A DNA stretch of 64,000 nt from Blautia sp. (lineage in GTDB: Bacteria > Bacillota > Clostridia > Lachnospirales > Lachnospiraceae): positions 78,088 to 142,087 of the forward strand of contig JALEJS010000034.1 in assembly GCA_022769545.1 (NCBI GenBank), read 5' to 3'. A model generated the notes under the pieces. That model saw only the letters and a program-made list of their open reading frames with translations, was not told the origin of the DNA and did not search any database. Positions 36,036-44,481 of this stretch are shown here, one piece after another. Every line of letters begins with the position of its first letter. Position 1 is the stretch's first letter. Position numbers and translations under genes: made by a program.

Positions 36036-37022
36036 TTATTTCCTCGTGGATTCCTTTTCAATCACTGAATATCCCAGCATCCGTTCTCTCGGACTGTCCG
36101 TTCCGTTCTCCAGCTTGCTCATGAGCATGGAAGCTGCAAGTCTTCCGCTCTCCTCATAGGAAAACCGGACGGTGGTAAGCGTAGGTGACATTACGCCGGA
36201 CAGAACGGAATCTCCAAATCCGGCCAGCATGATCTCACCCGGCACATCAATTCCTTTTTCCTTCAGATACTGTCTGGCTCCGGCTGCCATGGAGTCCGTA
36301 GCACAGATGATGGCATCCAGATCCGGGAATTTTTCCAGAAGCTGTCCGGCCATCGCATAGCCTGACAGCACATTGAATTCCGCCACTACATACTGACCGC
36401 ACAAGGCATCCATACCGTTTTCCCGGAGCGCATCACAAAATCCCTCAAACCTTCCTGCTCCGGCAGCCTTGTCCTGAAGGGTCGCGCTGATAAATCCGGG
36501 ATTTTTGCTGCCCCTTTTCAGAACCAGTCCGGTGAGATCCCGTGCCGCATGATAGTCATCGTGATAGATGCAGTTTGTGTCGGCCAGCCGCTGCCCGACC
36601 AGAATCACCGGCACCTGAAGATTGTTCAGAAGCTTTCGGTGTTCCGGTGTGAATACCGTCGCCAGAAAAATGATGCCGTCCACCTGTTTTTTGTTGAACA
36701 CAGACAGATACTCCAGCTCCTTGAGCGGATTGTTCTGCGTATCCGCCATAAGCATTTTGTATCCATGCTCTTCCAGAACAGAGGAAATTCCGGAAACCAC
36801 ACTTCCCATGGATGCCGAATTGATTTTCGGAAGAATTACCCCGATCAGCTTCGTCTTCTTCGTCCGCAGTGTCTGTGCCTGAAGAGAGGGACGGTATCCG
36901 GTTCTTTCCACGACCACACGGATTGCCTCTTTCTTCTCCTCCGACAAATATCCGTTGTTAAAATATCTGGATACAGCCGCATTGGAGACCCCGGCCTGCC
37001 GGGCTATTTCCGCAATGTTCAT
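36036..37022 (-). CDS. LacI-family regulator next to amylosucrase (sucrose-type)
   Basis: The start at 37022 (MNIAEIARQAGVSNAAVSRYFNNGYLSEEK) follows GGGAGG; the ORF-track start adds 23 residues that overlap the promoter. The product is 328 residues. The helix-turn-helix with AVSRYFNNG is typical of ScrR-type sucrose repressors. A periplasmic-binding-like core follows (LIGVILPKINSASMGSVVSGI, DAIICATDSMAAGARQYL). An operator and promoter lie directly upstream (37039-37084), so it should repress itself and the amylosucrase gene. Confidence 0.9.
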   Translation of the reverse strand: MNIAEIARQAGVSNAAVSRYFNNGYLSEEKKEAIRVVVERTGYRPSLQAQTLRTKKTKLIGVILPKINSASMGSVVSGISSVLEEHGYKMLMADTQNNPLKELEYLSVFNKKQVDGIIFLATVFTPEHRKLLNNLQVPVILVGQRLADTNCIYHDDYHAARDLTGLVLKRGSKNPGFISATLQDKAAGAGRFEGFCDALRENGMDALCGQYVVAEFNVLSGYAMAGQLLEKFPDLDAIICATDSMAAGARQYLKEKGIDVPGEIMLAGFGDSVLSGVMSPTLTTVRFSYEESGRLAASMLMSKLENGTDSPRERMLGYSVIEKESTRK

Positions 37023-37038
37023 CCTTTGTCCTCCCTTT

Positions 37039-37056
37039 TGTGAAATCCTTTTCACA
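37039..37056. promoter_or_regulatory. LacI-type operator of the amylosucrase unit
   Basis: Inverted repeat TGTGAAA-AGGA-TTTCACA (minus-strand reading), with perfect 7-bp arms, directly after the -10 box and just before the ribosome site of the LacI gene. Confidence 0.65.
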
Positions 37057-37084
37057 TCATACCATACAACCGCTTCTCTGTCAA
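37056..37084 (-). promoter_or_regulatory. Promoter of the lacI-amylosucrase unit
   Basis: Minus strand TTGACA and TATGAT with a 17-nt spacer. It lies just past the ptsI stop codon and overlaps the operator by one base. Confidence 0.75.
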
Positions 37085-37120
37085 AATCCAATTCCGCAAA
37101 ATTCCTCTGAACATATGGCT

Positions 37121-38740
37121 TTACAAAATTTCCCGGATCCGTTTCCGAAGCTTCAGAATCATGGCAGGCGATACCGATAATTCATCCACACCCATCCGCA
37201 CAAATTCTTCGGTCAGCTGAAGATCCGCTCCCAGCTCTCCGCAGATTCCCACCCATTTTCCATGTCTGTGCGCACTGTCAACGGTCATTTTTATCATGCG
37301 CAGCACTGCCGGATGACGGGCATCATAAAAATCATCCAGTTTTTCGTTCTGCCGGTCGATGGCAAGCGTGTACTGTGTCAGATCGTTCGTCCCGATACTG
37401 AAAAAATCCGTCAGCTGTGCCAGCTCCTCACTGATCATCACCGCTGCCGGTGTCTCGATCATGATCCCCTGCTCCGGAATCCGGTAAGGAATCCCGGAAT
37501 CCTTCAGTTCCTGTCCCACAGATTCCACGATCTTATGGATTTTCTTTATCTCCTGGGTTGAAATGATCATCGGATACATGACCGCCAGATTTCCGTATAC
37601 GGCAGCGCGCATCAGCGCTCTGAGCTGAGTCCGGAAAATCTGCGGCTGCCTCAGGCAGATCCGGATGGCACGATATCCCATCGCCGGATTTTCCTCCTTC
37701 CCCAGCTGCAGATATTCTGCCTGCTTATCCGCACCGATATCCAGCGTTCGAATGATCACCTTTTTATCCGCCATCATCTGGAGCACCTGTCGGTATGCGG
37801 CAAACTGTTCCTCCTCAGAAGGAAGTGCCTGTCTTCCCAGGTACAGAAATTCACTGCGGAAAAGTCCGATCCCTTCCGCATCATTCTCAAGAACATGTCC
37901 CATATCCGAGACATTTCCAATGTTGGCATACAGATGGACGCATCTGCCGGAGCGGGTCACCGTTGCTTTTCCTCTCAGGCAGTTCAGCAGCATTTCCTGT
38001 TCCCGTTCCTCCCGGATCCGTGCCTCTGCCTGGCGGCACTGTTCCGGAGACGGATTCAGAATCATCCGTCCCGTTCCTCCGTCCACGATCGCCGTCATAC
38101 CATTTTTCAGCTGATCCAACTCCATCGGGACACCCACCAGTGCGGGAATATTCATCATCCGGGCAAGAATTGCCGTGTGAGACTGTGAGGAGCCCTGTAC
38201 CGTCGCAAAGGCAAGGATTTTATCCTTGTCCATCTGCACAGTCTCACTGGGCGTCAGATCATCCGCCACAATGATCACCGGACCGGAAATCACCGTTTTT
38301 TCACCGGCATTTCCCTGAAGGTTCTGCACCAGGCGATTGGAAACATCCCGGATATCTGCCGCACGGGCCTTCATATATTCATCGTCCATTCCGGCAAACA
38401 TTTCCGAGAAATGATCTCCGGTCAATGCTGCCGCAAATTCTGCGTTTACCATCTCATTCTCAATGATCCGGTGGATCGCATTCTGATAATCCTCATCCTC
38501 CAGAAGCATCTGATGCACCTCGAAAATAGCCGCACGGGCCTCTCCCACTTCGGCTCTTGCCTTCTCATACAGTGCCTGCAGCTGTTCCCCGGACAGCTCC
38601 ACCGCACGCTCCAGTCGTTCCAGCTCTGCCCCGGCATCCTGGATTTTTCTTCTTTTGACCACAAAATCCCTTTTGTCTATCACCAGAACCGGTCCCATCG
38701 CAGTCCCTTTACAGACGGATTTTCCTGTCAGCTCCATCAT
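37121..38740 (-). CDS. ptsI: Phosphoenolpyruvate-protein phosphotransferase (PTS enzyme I)
   Basis: A 539-residue cytoplasmic enzyme, a little shorter than typical EI (about 570). The N-terminal HPr-binding domain is followed by the phospho-histidine motif GSSQSHTAILARMMNIPALVG (His near 189). PEP-binding motifs follow: GLFRSEFLYLGR, RTLDIGADKQ, NPAMGYRAIRICL and SIGTNDLTQYTLAIDR. The catalytic Cys is in GICGELGAD. It passes phosphate from PEP to HPr for sugar uptake. The HPr gene lies 51 nt upstream on the same strand, the usual partner, in reversed ptsH-ptsI order as is common. Confidence 0.95.
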   Translation of the reverse strand: MMELTGKSVCKGTAMGPVLVIDKRDFVVKRRKIQDAGAELERLERAVELSGEQLQALYEKARAEVGEARAAIFEVHQMLLEDEDYQNAIHRIIENEMVNAEFAAALTGDHFSEMFAGMDDEYMKARAADIRDVSNRLVQNLQGNAGEKTVISGPVIIVADDLTPSETVQMDKDKILAFATVQGSSQSHTAILARMMNIPALVGVPMELDQLKNGMTAIVDGGTGRMILNPSPEQCRQAEARIREEREQEMLLNCLRGKATVTRSGRCVHLYANIGNVSDMGHVLENDAEGIGLFRSEFLYLGRQALPSEEEQFAAYRQVLQMMADKKVIIRTLDIGADKQAEYLQLGKEENPAMGYRAIRICLRQPQIFRTQLRALMRAAVYGNLAVMYPMIISTQEIKKIHKIVESVGQELKDSGIPYRIPEQGIMIETPAAVMISEELAQLTDFFSIGTNDLTQYTLAIDRQNEKLDDFYDARHPAVLRMIKMTVDSAHRHGKWVGICGELGADLQLTEEFVRMGVDELSVSPAMILKLRKRIREIL

Positions 38741-38791
38741 TTCTTATCTCTCCTGCAGTATTTTTTCAACTCTGATTCAATACCGGTGTCT

Positions 38792-39055
38792 TTACAGATT
38801 GGCTTCAAAAAAGGCCTGCAGCTCCCGGCACGCCGTTTCCTCATCCTCACCCTCGCAGGTTACCGTAACCTGGTCTTTGCATTTCACAGCCATTCCCATC
38901 ACGGTCATCAGTCTTGTTGCATCTGCACTTTTCCCTCTGGCTGCAATGGTAATCCTGCTTTCGTATTTTCTGGCTTCCTTCGCCAGAAGGCCCGCCGGAC
39001 GCGCATGAATTCCAAGCTGGTCTCTGATCTCATATACAAAACGTTTCATAGTCAT
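38792..39055 (-). CDS. ptsH: HPr phosphocarrier protein lacking the regulatory serine
   Basis: An 87-residue protein. The active-site histidine is in GIHARPAG (His17 here, equal to His15 of the standard numbering). Aligned by eye without gaps to Bacillus HPr, the position of Ser46, normally in KSIMGVM, is Arg in TRLMTVM. HPr kinase/phosphorylase therefore should not be able to phosphorylate it, while PEP-dependent transfer from EI should still work. The start has AAGGAG close by; an alternative ATG is two codons downstream. It directly precedes ptsI. Confidence 0.9.
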   Translation of the reverse strand: MTMKRFVYEIRDQLGIHARPAGLLAKEARKYESRITIAARGKSADATRLMTVMGMAVKCKDQVTVTCEGEDEETACRELQAFFEANL

Positions 39056-39143
39056 ACAACTCCTTTATTTTTTCCGTTCAGGAGATAGTATGCCCCTTTT
39101 TTGTATCTTGATTCAATGCCGGAAAACATATGCCGGCTCACAT

Positions 39144-39989
39144 TCAGCACAGTCCATTCTTCCGGAATGCCCGCAGCAGCCCGTCCTCTGCCACTGCCGG
39201 GCAGACCTGATCCGCCAGCTCTTTCAGCTTCAGACTTCCGTTTCCCATACAGATTCCCACTCCGGCTGCCTGAAGCATTTCCAGGTCGTTCATACTGTCC
39301 CCGAATGCCACGGACTGCGCCCTGGGAATTCCCAGATAATCGCATACCTTTCCGATGGCTGTGCCCTTATCAAACTCTTTTCCCATCACCTCACCGCTGT
39401 AAAACCCGAATTCATTGGGATCCGTGATGCAAAAATAAAAATTCTCACCCAGAAGTGCCTTCGCCCGCACAAGTATTTCCCGGTCATCTGTCATTCCCAC
39501 GATCTTATATACCGGCTGATCCAGATACCGGCTCATGGGCTGGATGTGCAGCGTCTCCTCCACTTCTGCACGCCATAACAGCATCTCCCGGTTTCTTCCG
39601 CGGTCCGGATTCTTCCGCAGATATTCCCGGAGCCCGCTTTCAATATAACTGCCGTCCTTGCATTCCACCGTGCAGAAAGCCCCCTGCTCCCGCAGCACCT
39701 GCAGAACCCGGTCCCGCATTCTGTGTGTCATAGGATGATCGTAAAGAATTTCCTGCCCGCAGAATATATATCCTCCGGAGCTGGCCGCCACACCGTCAAA
39801 TTCATATTGCAGAAGCGGCCGCAGCATTTCCCGGTTCCGTCCGGTACACAAGAACACATAATTTCCCCGCTGTCTTGCTTCCGCTATGGCCTTCACAGCC
39901 GATTCCGGCGGCACATTGCTCCCCGGCGGCGTCAGCGTACCGTCAATATCCAGAAAAATCACTCTTTTCTTTTGTTCAAAATCATTCAT
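39144..39989 (-). CDS. HAD-superfamily (Cof-type) phosphatase
   Basis: A 281-residue protein. Motif I is VIFLDIDGTLTPPG, motif II LCTGRN, and motif IV AQSVAFGDSMNDLEMLQAAGVGICMGNG. The C2-type cap gives the Cof/YbiV subgroup, which dephosphorylates sugar phosphates and similar metabolites. A row of His/Cys is absent. It lies 88 nt upstream of the HPr gene on the same strand and only 8 nt downstream of the RhuM gene, which may be a later arrival. Confidence 0.9.
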   Translation of the reverse strand: MNDFEQKKRVIFLDIDGTLTPPGSNVPPESAVKAIAEARQRGNYVFLCTGRNREMLRPLLQYEFDGVAASSGGYIFCGQEILYDHPMTHRMRDRVLQVLREQGAFCTVECKDGSYIESGLREYLRKNPDRGRNREMLLWRAEVEETLHIQPMSRYLDQPVYKIVGMTDDREILVRAKALLGENFYFCITDPNEFGFYSGEVMGKEFDKGTAIGKVCDYLGIPRAQSVAFGDSMNDLEMLQAAGVGICMGNGSLKLKELADQVCPAVAEDGLLRAFRKNGLC

Positions 39990-39997
39990 AGCATTCT

Positions 39998-40990
39998 TTA
40001 TCTTCCAGGCAACTCAGGTAATTCATCAAATATTATATCTGGTTCCTTTTTTCTTCTGTTTTCATCAAAAATACCATATTGTTTTATTGCCAGTTCATCT
40101 GCATATTTTTTTGTTACACTTCCGGCATTTTCCAACACATTCCTTCCCATAAACTGCAGAAAAGCATTAAGTTTTTCTTCCCAGTCTTTCATATACATTG
40201 GGATATGCTGTTTTGCCTGATCTTCTGCATAATCCAAATACATGGTAACAATTCTGTTAAGATTTGAAATTTCATCCTGCTTCAAATAATTTTTTGCTAT
40301 GGTTACATCTGTTTTTCGTACTCTTGCTCCTTTAAATGCAGTCAACCCCATATTATCTTTTGATGCATCTGCTCGTTCTGCAATCAATTCCGCCGCTGTA
40401 TGTCCATGTACTGAATAGTGTAGTTTGTTTTGAACTGTTTTAAAGAAAATGTCTGCCTGCCTGCTTTTAGGGTCATAATCTATCGAAGTTGCAAAAATAT
40501 CTTTTATCTTTAAGTATACTCTTTTCTCGGAAGCCCTGATATCACGGATTCTCTCCAGTAATTCATCAAAATAGTCTTCTCCGAACTTTTTAGGATTTTT
40601 GAGACGTTCATCATTCATGACAAATCCTTTTCTCATGTATTCTTCCAAAATAGAAGATGCCCAGTTTCGAAAATGCATGCCAATATTATTCCTGACGCGA
40701 TATCCAATTGCCAAAATCATCTGTAAATTGTATATTTTTACCTCTCGCTGTACCTGTCTGCTCCCCTCTTTTTGAACTTGTAAGTAATTCTTACAAGTTG
40801 CTTCCTCCTGTAATTCTCCATCCTTATATATATTTTTAATATGAAGCGTAATATTTTGTGGTGAGGTCTGATATAACTCTGCTATACTTTTTTGTGTCAT
40901 CCATACAGATCCATCATTAAAAAAGACATCTACCTTCGTATCTCCTTTTTCATTTTGATATATTAAAATATTTCCTTCAACATGATCCAT
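39998..40990 (-). CDS. RhuM-family protein
   Basis: A 330-residue protein if started at 40990 (MDHVEGNILIYQNEKGD), where GGAGG lies 11 nt upstream; the ORF-track TTG start gives 353. DVFFNDGSVWMTQKSIAELYQTSPQNITLHIKNIYKDGEL and IYNLQMILAIGYRVRNNIGMHFRNWA are hallmarks of the RhuM (virulence protein) family, named from Salmonella pathogenicity island 3. The family has a KilA-N/Bro-N-like feel and is often on mobile islands; its molecular function is not known. Codon use and base composition are visibly more AT-rich than flanking genes, which supports horizontal arrival with the next gene. Confidence 0.85.
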   Translation of the reverse strand: MDHVEGNILIYQNEKGDTKVDVFFNDGSVWMTQKSIAELYQTSPQNITLHIKNIYKDGELQEEATCKNYLQVQKEGSRQVQREVKIYNLQMILAIGYRVRNNIGMHFRNWASSILEEYMRKGFVMNDERLKNPKKFGEDYFDELLERIRDIRASEKRVYLKIKDIFATSIDYDPKSRQADIFFKTVQNKLHYSVHGHTAAELIAERADASKDNMGLTAFKGARVRKTDVTIAKNYLKQDEISNLNRIVTMYLDYAEDQAKQHIPMYMKDWEEKLNAFLQFMGRNVLENAGSVTKKYADELAIKQYGIFDENRRKKEPDIIFDELPELPGR

Positions 40991-41100
40991 ATTATTGGGT
41001 TCCTCCATAATATTTGTATATGTCTGATTGCTCATTATATAGTGATATTTGTCGGGCAACTCATATTATACATACAAATTCACCAAAAATCTTTGTCCTT

Positions 41101-42108
41101 TCAGAACTGATAGTATAATTCCACATCCACTAATCTATTATTTATAATTCTTTCGATATCCTCATCTTTGTGTACAATGCAGCCTTTTATCAACGTATCA
41201 CTTGCTCCGGTAATTTGTTTAATTATAGAGTCATTCAGACCAGCTTTTAAAAGCTGGCTTATTCCATATTTTATAATACTGGTAACGCTCGTACTTTCAA
41301 TCAATTGTGAAAGTGTATCGGAAATACCTGATGCTGATGTGGTTTCTCCCCATTCTTCTCCTTGTGCATTCGTAAAAAGAAATCCCTTCTTATTCCGAAT
41401 TTTATTTTTTTCCAAAAAATCTTTCATTCGTTTCATCTGTATCCCCATATTGATTGGCAAACGAATTTCAAATCCACCTACCGTAATCGTATTTCGTATA
41501 CTGTTATATTGATCTATTTTTATTTTTCGTAATTCACGATATGTAAAACCATAAATGAGCATCAATTTCAGTCCTAACGCTACCATAGCCTTTCGAAATG
41601 CAGTTTCATCAACTTCCTTTTTTTCGATATCACCATACCATTTTCCATCATCTTCAAGTTGAGCATCTGCCCATTTTAATACCTTTTCAGCCTCACTTCG
41701 TCCTATTCCTTCCAATTCTATGGTTCCCTGCAATTGATTACACTCATTGATGTATGACATCATCTGCTTCATATATGTATTTTCACGCAATTTATTATAT
41801 GAAATAGCCTCAAAAAGGCCAGGATTATCTATATCTGTATTTTTACGAATATAATCAAAAAAAATCCCTATCACTGTCACATATTTCTTTGCTGCATTTT
41901 TTCTCTTATAAATCCCTCTTTCTTCCACATTATAGATCAAACTGTCCAACAAAAATTTGACATCCAATCCTTGAAGTAAAAACCTGATATTCGCATCGGA
42001 CAATGAATTTTTCCATTGTTTTTCTAAATACACAGAAAAATTCCATACATCATTTTTATAGTCCGGGTACTTGCCCGAAAATTCTTCCACGATTTTTACA
42101 TAATCCAT
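41101..42108 (-). CDS. Recombinase-fold protein with degenerate catalytic site
   Basis: The start at 42108 (MDYVKIVEEFSGKYPDYKN) follows GGAGG at seven nt and gives 335 residues. The N-terminal half is helical, like the core-binding domain of tyrosine recombinases. The C-terminal half keeps the fold signature (ALGLKLMLIYGFTYRELRKIKIDQYNSIRNTITV, then SIIKYGISQLLKAGLNDSIIKQITGASDTLIKGCIVHKD). Where active integrases have GLR, HxxR, LGH and Tyr, this protein reads GFTYRE, SIIK, TGA and no clear Tyr. It is probably DNA-binding rather than catalytic. It is AT-rich and paired with the RhuM gene. It could instead be an unrelated helical protein. Confidence 0.6.
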   Translation of the reverse strand: MDYVKIVEEFSGKYPDYKNDVWNFSVYLEKQWKNSLSDANIRFLLQGLDVKFLLDSLIYNVEERGIYKRKNAAKKYVTVIGIFFDYIRKNTDIDNPGLFEAISYNKLRENTYMKQMMSYINECNQLQGTIELEGIGRSEAEKVLKWADAQLEDDGKWYGDIEKKEVDETAFRKAMVALGLKLMLIYGFTYRELRKIKIDQYNSIRNTITVGGFEIRLPINMGIQMKRMKDFLEKNKIRNKKGFLFTNAQGEEWGETTSASGISDTLSQLIESTSVTSIIKYGISQLLKAGLNDSIIKQITGASDTLIKGCIVHKDEDIERIINNRLVDVELYYQF

Positions 42109-42238
42109 TATCCGCCCTCCACACGCCCAATACATTCAATAAAATCCGTAAAATATTTTCAATGTTTTCTGCAATTAATTGAACTAATCTGTTCTATTTA
42201 TATCATGCAATACACAAATAATCAACATATTTTAAAGA

Positions 42239-42258
42239 CGAAGAGCTTCATGCTCTTC
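42239..42258 (-). terminator. Terminator overlapping the spmA stop codon
   Basis: Stem CGAAGAGC / GCTCTTCG with the TGA stop of spmA (42248-42250) in the loop, followed on the minus strand by TCTTTAAAATATG. Termination structure and stop codon coincide. Confidence 0.65.
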
Positions 42259-42826
42259 GCCTTATTCGATCCATGATCTTACAGAACACTACTGCTGCCA
42301 TCGTGCTTACAGTCGTAGCCAGCAATGCCGGCCCGACGATCGACGCCGGATCCGCACTCCCGTACTGTGCCCGATAGGCGATAATATTGATAGGGATCAG
42401 CTGCAGAGAAGATACATTGAGAATCAGAAATGTACACATAGAACGGCTCGCTGTCTCATTCCTGTTTATTCTGTCCAGTTCCCGGAAGGCCTTCAGACCG
42501 GATGCCGTACTGGCCCATCCCAGGCCCAGCATATTGGACAGAAAATTCAGAGAAATATACTTTCTGGCCAGCGGCTCCCTTTCCAGCTCCGGAAAAAGAA
42601 ATTTCATAAGTGGCTGCATACGCCGCGCCAGCACGTCCACCAGTCCGCACGCTTCCGCAATTCTCATGATGCCGGTCCACATCGCTGTGATTCCCGCCAT
42701 CGCAATACACAGCTCCACGGCTTCTCCGGAAGACGTAACCGCTGCTTTCGTCACCGCACCCAGATTTCCGGTACATGTTCCGTACAAAATTCCCACCAGT
42801 ATCATCCCCGCCCACAGATATGTCAT
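42248..42826 (-). CDS. spmA: Spore maturation protein A
   Basis: A 192-residue membrane protein of the nucleoside-recognition family. MAGITAMWTGIMRIAEACGLVDVLARRMQPLMKFLFPEL is the SpmA signature. ARKYISLNFLSNMLGLGWASTASGLKAFREL and MCTFLILNVSSLQLIPINIIAYR complete it. It works with SpmB in spore core dehydration. Its normal neighbour spmB is at 33556-34074. A sigma-E-like promoter is possible upstream (42847-42876). Confidence 0.92.
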   Translation of the reverse strand: MTYLWAGMILVGILYGTCTGNLGAVTKAAVTSSGEAVELCIAMAGITAMWTGIMRIAEACGLVDVLARRMQPLMKFLFPELEREPLARKYISLNFLSNMLGLGWASTASGLKAFRELDRINRNETASRSMCTFLILNVSSLQLIPINIIAYRAQYGSADPASIVGPALLATTVSTMAAVVFCKIMDRIRRRA

Positions 42827-42846
42827 GGTAAAATCCTTTTTCTTTT

Positions 42847-42876
42847 ATCCTATGAAATCCCTGCCACGATATATGC
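42847..42876 (-). promoter_or_regulatory. spmA: Possible sigma-E-type promoter of spmA
   Basis: Minus strand GCATATA, about 15 nt, CATAGGAT, near the sigma-E pattern GHATATT-N14-CATACAHT. A TTGACA at 42888-42893 has no good -10 partner. Weak evidence, supported by the nature of the gene. Confidence 0.35.
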
Positions 42877-42909
42877 GTTAAGTAACGTGTCAATAACGAG
42901 ATGAAAAAA

Positions 42910-42953
42910 CAAAGCGGAAGAGGGAATTTCTTACCGTTCCCTCTTCCGCTTTG
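42910..42953 (-). terminator. Terminator of the lacI-GH32 unit
   Basis: Perfect 17-bp stem (CAAAGCGGAAGAGGGAA and complement) with a 10-nt loop, followed on the minus strand by GTTTTTTC. The stretch between it and the GH32 stop contains a short imperfect direct duplication. Confidence 0.9.
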
Positions 42954-42984
42954 TAAAGCTTTTAAAATTTCCTTTGTAAAGCAA

Positions 42985-44466
42985 TTAAAATTTCAGTTCA
43001 TATTTTTCCACATCCATCTGCGCGGTTCCTTGTGCACGGAATATGATCTTCTGCGCTTCCAGCGGGGTAAACAGTACTGCTGTTCCAGTCGTTTCTCCGC
43101 CGTTCACGAAGATTTCCAGGCTGTAACGATCCATAACGAACCGAAGCTCCAGCTGTCCGTTCTTTGGCTCTGCCGGAATATCTCTGCTGTGCACGATATC
43201 GTACAGATATCCGGAAAAGCTTCGGTCTATATGCAGAAGTCCCTTTGCCGGCATAAAGCTTACCGATGTGTGATACTCTTCATTTGCAGCAACAAGGATA
43301 TCCAGGCATTCCAGCTCAGAGAATTCCCGCACCGTTATGGTCATATCCAGAATTCTTCCTTCCACACCGTCCAGCATGAGATCCTGGTCTTTTACCGTAA
43401 CGTTTTCGTGCAGCACTCTTTCTCCACGATAATTTTCAAGTTCCCGGACAGGAGTCTGAATCAGCCTTCCATCCCGGATGTGCAGTTCCCTCGGCATGGT
43501 CATCTGGCCAAAATATTTTGCGCCATCGGGCACAAATTTGGAATTCGGCCAGGACTGCATCCATCCGATCATCACTCTACGCCCGTCCGGCGTCAAAAGG
43601 CTCTGCGGCGCATAGAAATCAATGCCATCGTCGATCTGCTGCATGGTTTCCTGTTCAAACCGGCAACGCTCTTTGTCATAGCCTCCGATCATTGCCAGTG
43701 TGGTATGTCCCACATGGTATTCCTTCTCTTTCGGGATCATCGCCATCGGACTGACCATCAGTACTTTTTTTCCGTCCAGTTCAAAGAAATCCGGGCACTC
43801 CCACATACCGCCCAGCTGTTTGCTGCTCTCGGCAAGAATCCCGCAGAATTCCCAGTTCAGAGCATCTGCACTTTTATACAGCGCGATCAGGCCGTTTCCA
43901 TCCTGCTTCATGCCAGCTACAACGGTATAAAACGTGCCATCCTCTTCCTGCCACATTTTCGGATCCCGGAAGTCTACGGTACTGCAGCCCTCCGGCAGTG
44001 TCTCCGGCTGAATCACCGGATTGCCTTCATACTTCTCATAATTCACACCATCACCAAAAGCCAGGCACTGTGTCTGTCTGCCGTCTTTTCCTTCCGGTGC
44101 ATCCGGAATGGTCTGCACACCGGTGTACAGCAGCAGATGTCTGCCGTCCGCCAGCTCCAGCGCACTTCCGGAGAAGCATCCGAAATTGTCATACGTCTGA
44201 TCCGGTGCCATCGCCGCCGGCAGACGCTCCCAGGATAACAGATCCTTACTTTTCGCATGACCCCAGTGCATGGGTCCCCACAAATTGGAATATGGATGAT
44301 ACTGATGAAACAGATGATACTCTCCTTTATAATAAGAGAGCCCATTTGGATCGTTGATCCATCCGCATCCACCGGTCAAATGAAATGCAGGACGCTCTGT
44401 CTCCTGAATCTGACGGAGTTTCTCCGCTTCAAATTCCCGCGCCTTCTCTAATAATTCACTGGTCAT
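42985..44466 (-). CDS. GH32 sucrose/fructoside hydrolase
   Basis: A 493-residue cytoplasmic enzyme (no signal). The nucleophile motif is GGCGWINDPNGLSYY (Asp39). FRDPKMW near 165 is the stabiliser, and MWECPDFF near 222 holds the acid/base Glu. The beta-sandwich domain of GH32 follows (YSLEIFVNGGETTGTAVLF). It hydrolyses sucrose, sucrose-6-phosphate or short fructans to fructose and glucose units. The LacI gene ends 15 nt upstream, and a sugar ABC importer follows upstream, which favours unphosphorylated substrates taken up by that importer. Confidence 0.92.
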   Translation of the reverse strand: MTSELLEKAREFEAEKLRQIQETERPAFHLTGGCGWINDPNGLSYYKGEYHLFHQYHPYSNLWGPMHWGHAKSKDLLSWERLPAAMAPDQTYDNFGCFSGSALELADGRHLLLYTGVQTIPDAPEGKDGRQTQCLAFGDGVNYEKYEGNPVIQPETLPEGCSTVDFRDPKMWQEEDGTFYTVVAGMKQDGNGLIALYKSADALNWEFCGILAESSKQLGGMWECPDFFELDGKKVLMVSPMAMIPKEKEYHVGHTTLAMIGGYDKERCRFEQETMQQIDDGIDFYAPQSLLTPDGRRVMIGWMQSWPNSKFVPDGAKYFGQMTMPRELHIRDGRLIQTPVRELENYRGERVLHENVTVKDQDLMLDGVEGRILDMTITVREFSELECLDILVAANEEYHTSVSFMPAKGLLHIDRSFSGYLYDIVHSRDIPAEPKNGQLELRFVMDRYSLEIFVNGGETTGTAVLFTPLEAQKIIFRAQGTAQMDVEKYELKF

Positions 44467-44481
44467 ATAAAAATCCTGCCT

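Larger units (their letters stand above)
39998..42238. mobile_element. AT-rich accessory island (RhuM plus recombinase-like protein)
   Basis: The two genes and the AT-rich spacer 42109-42238 differ in composition from everything around them and interrupt the interval between spmA and the HAD gene. No flanking direct repeats or tRNA could be found by eye, so ends are approximate and mobility is inferred. Confidence 0.45.

Noticed and set aside
39052-39345. 97-residue minus-strand ORF overlapping HAD and HPr genes
   Set aside because: Gly/Arg/Ser-rich and overlapping the HAD gene in another frame; looks like a shadow.
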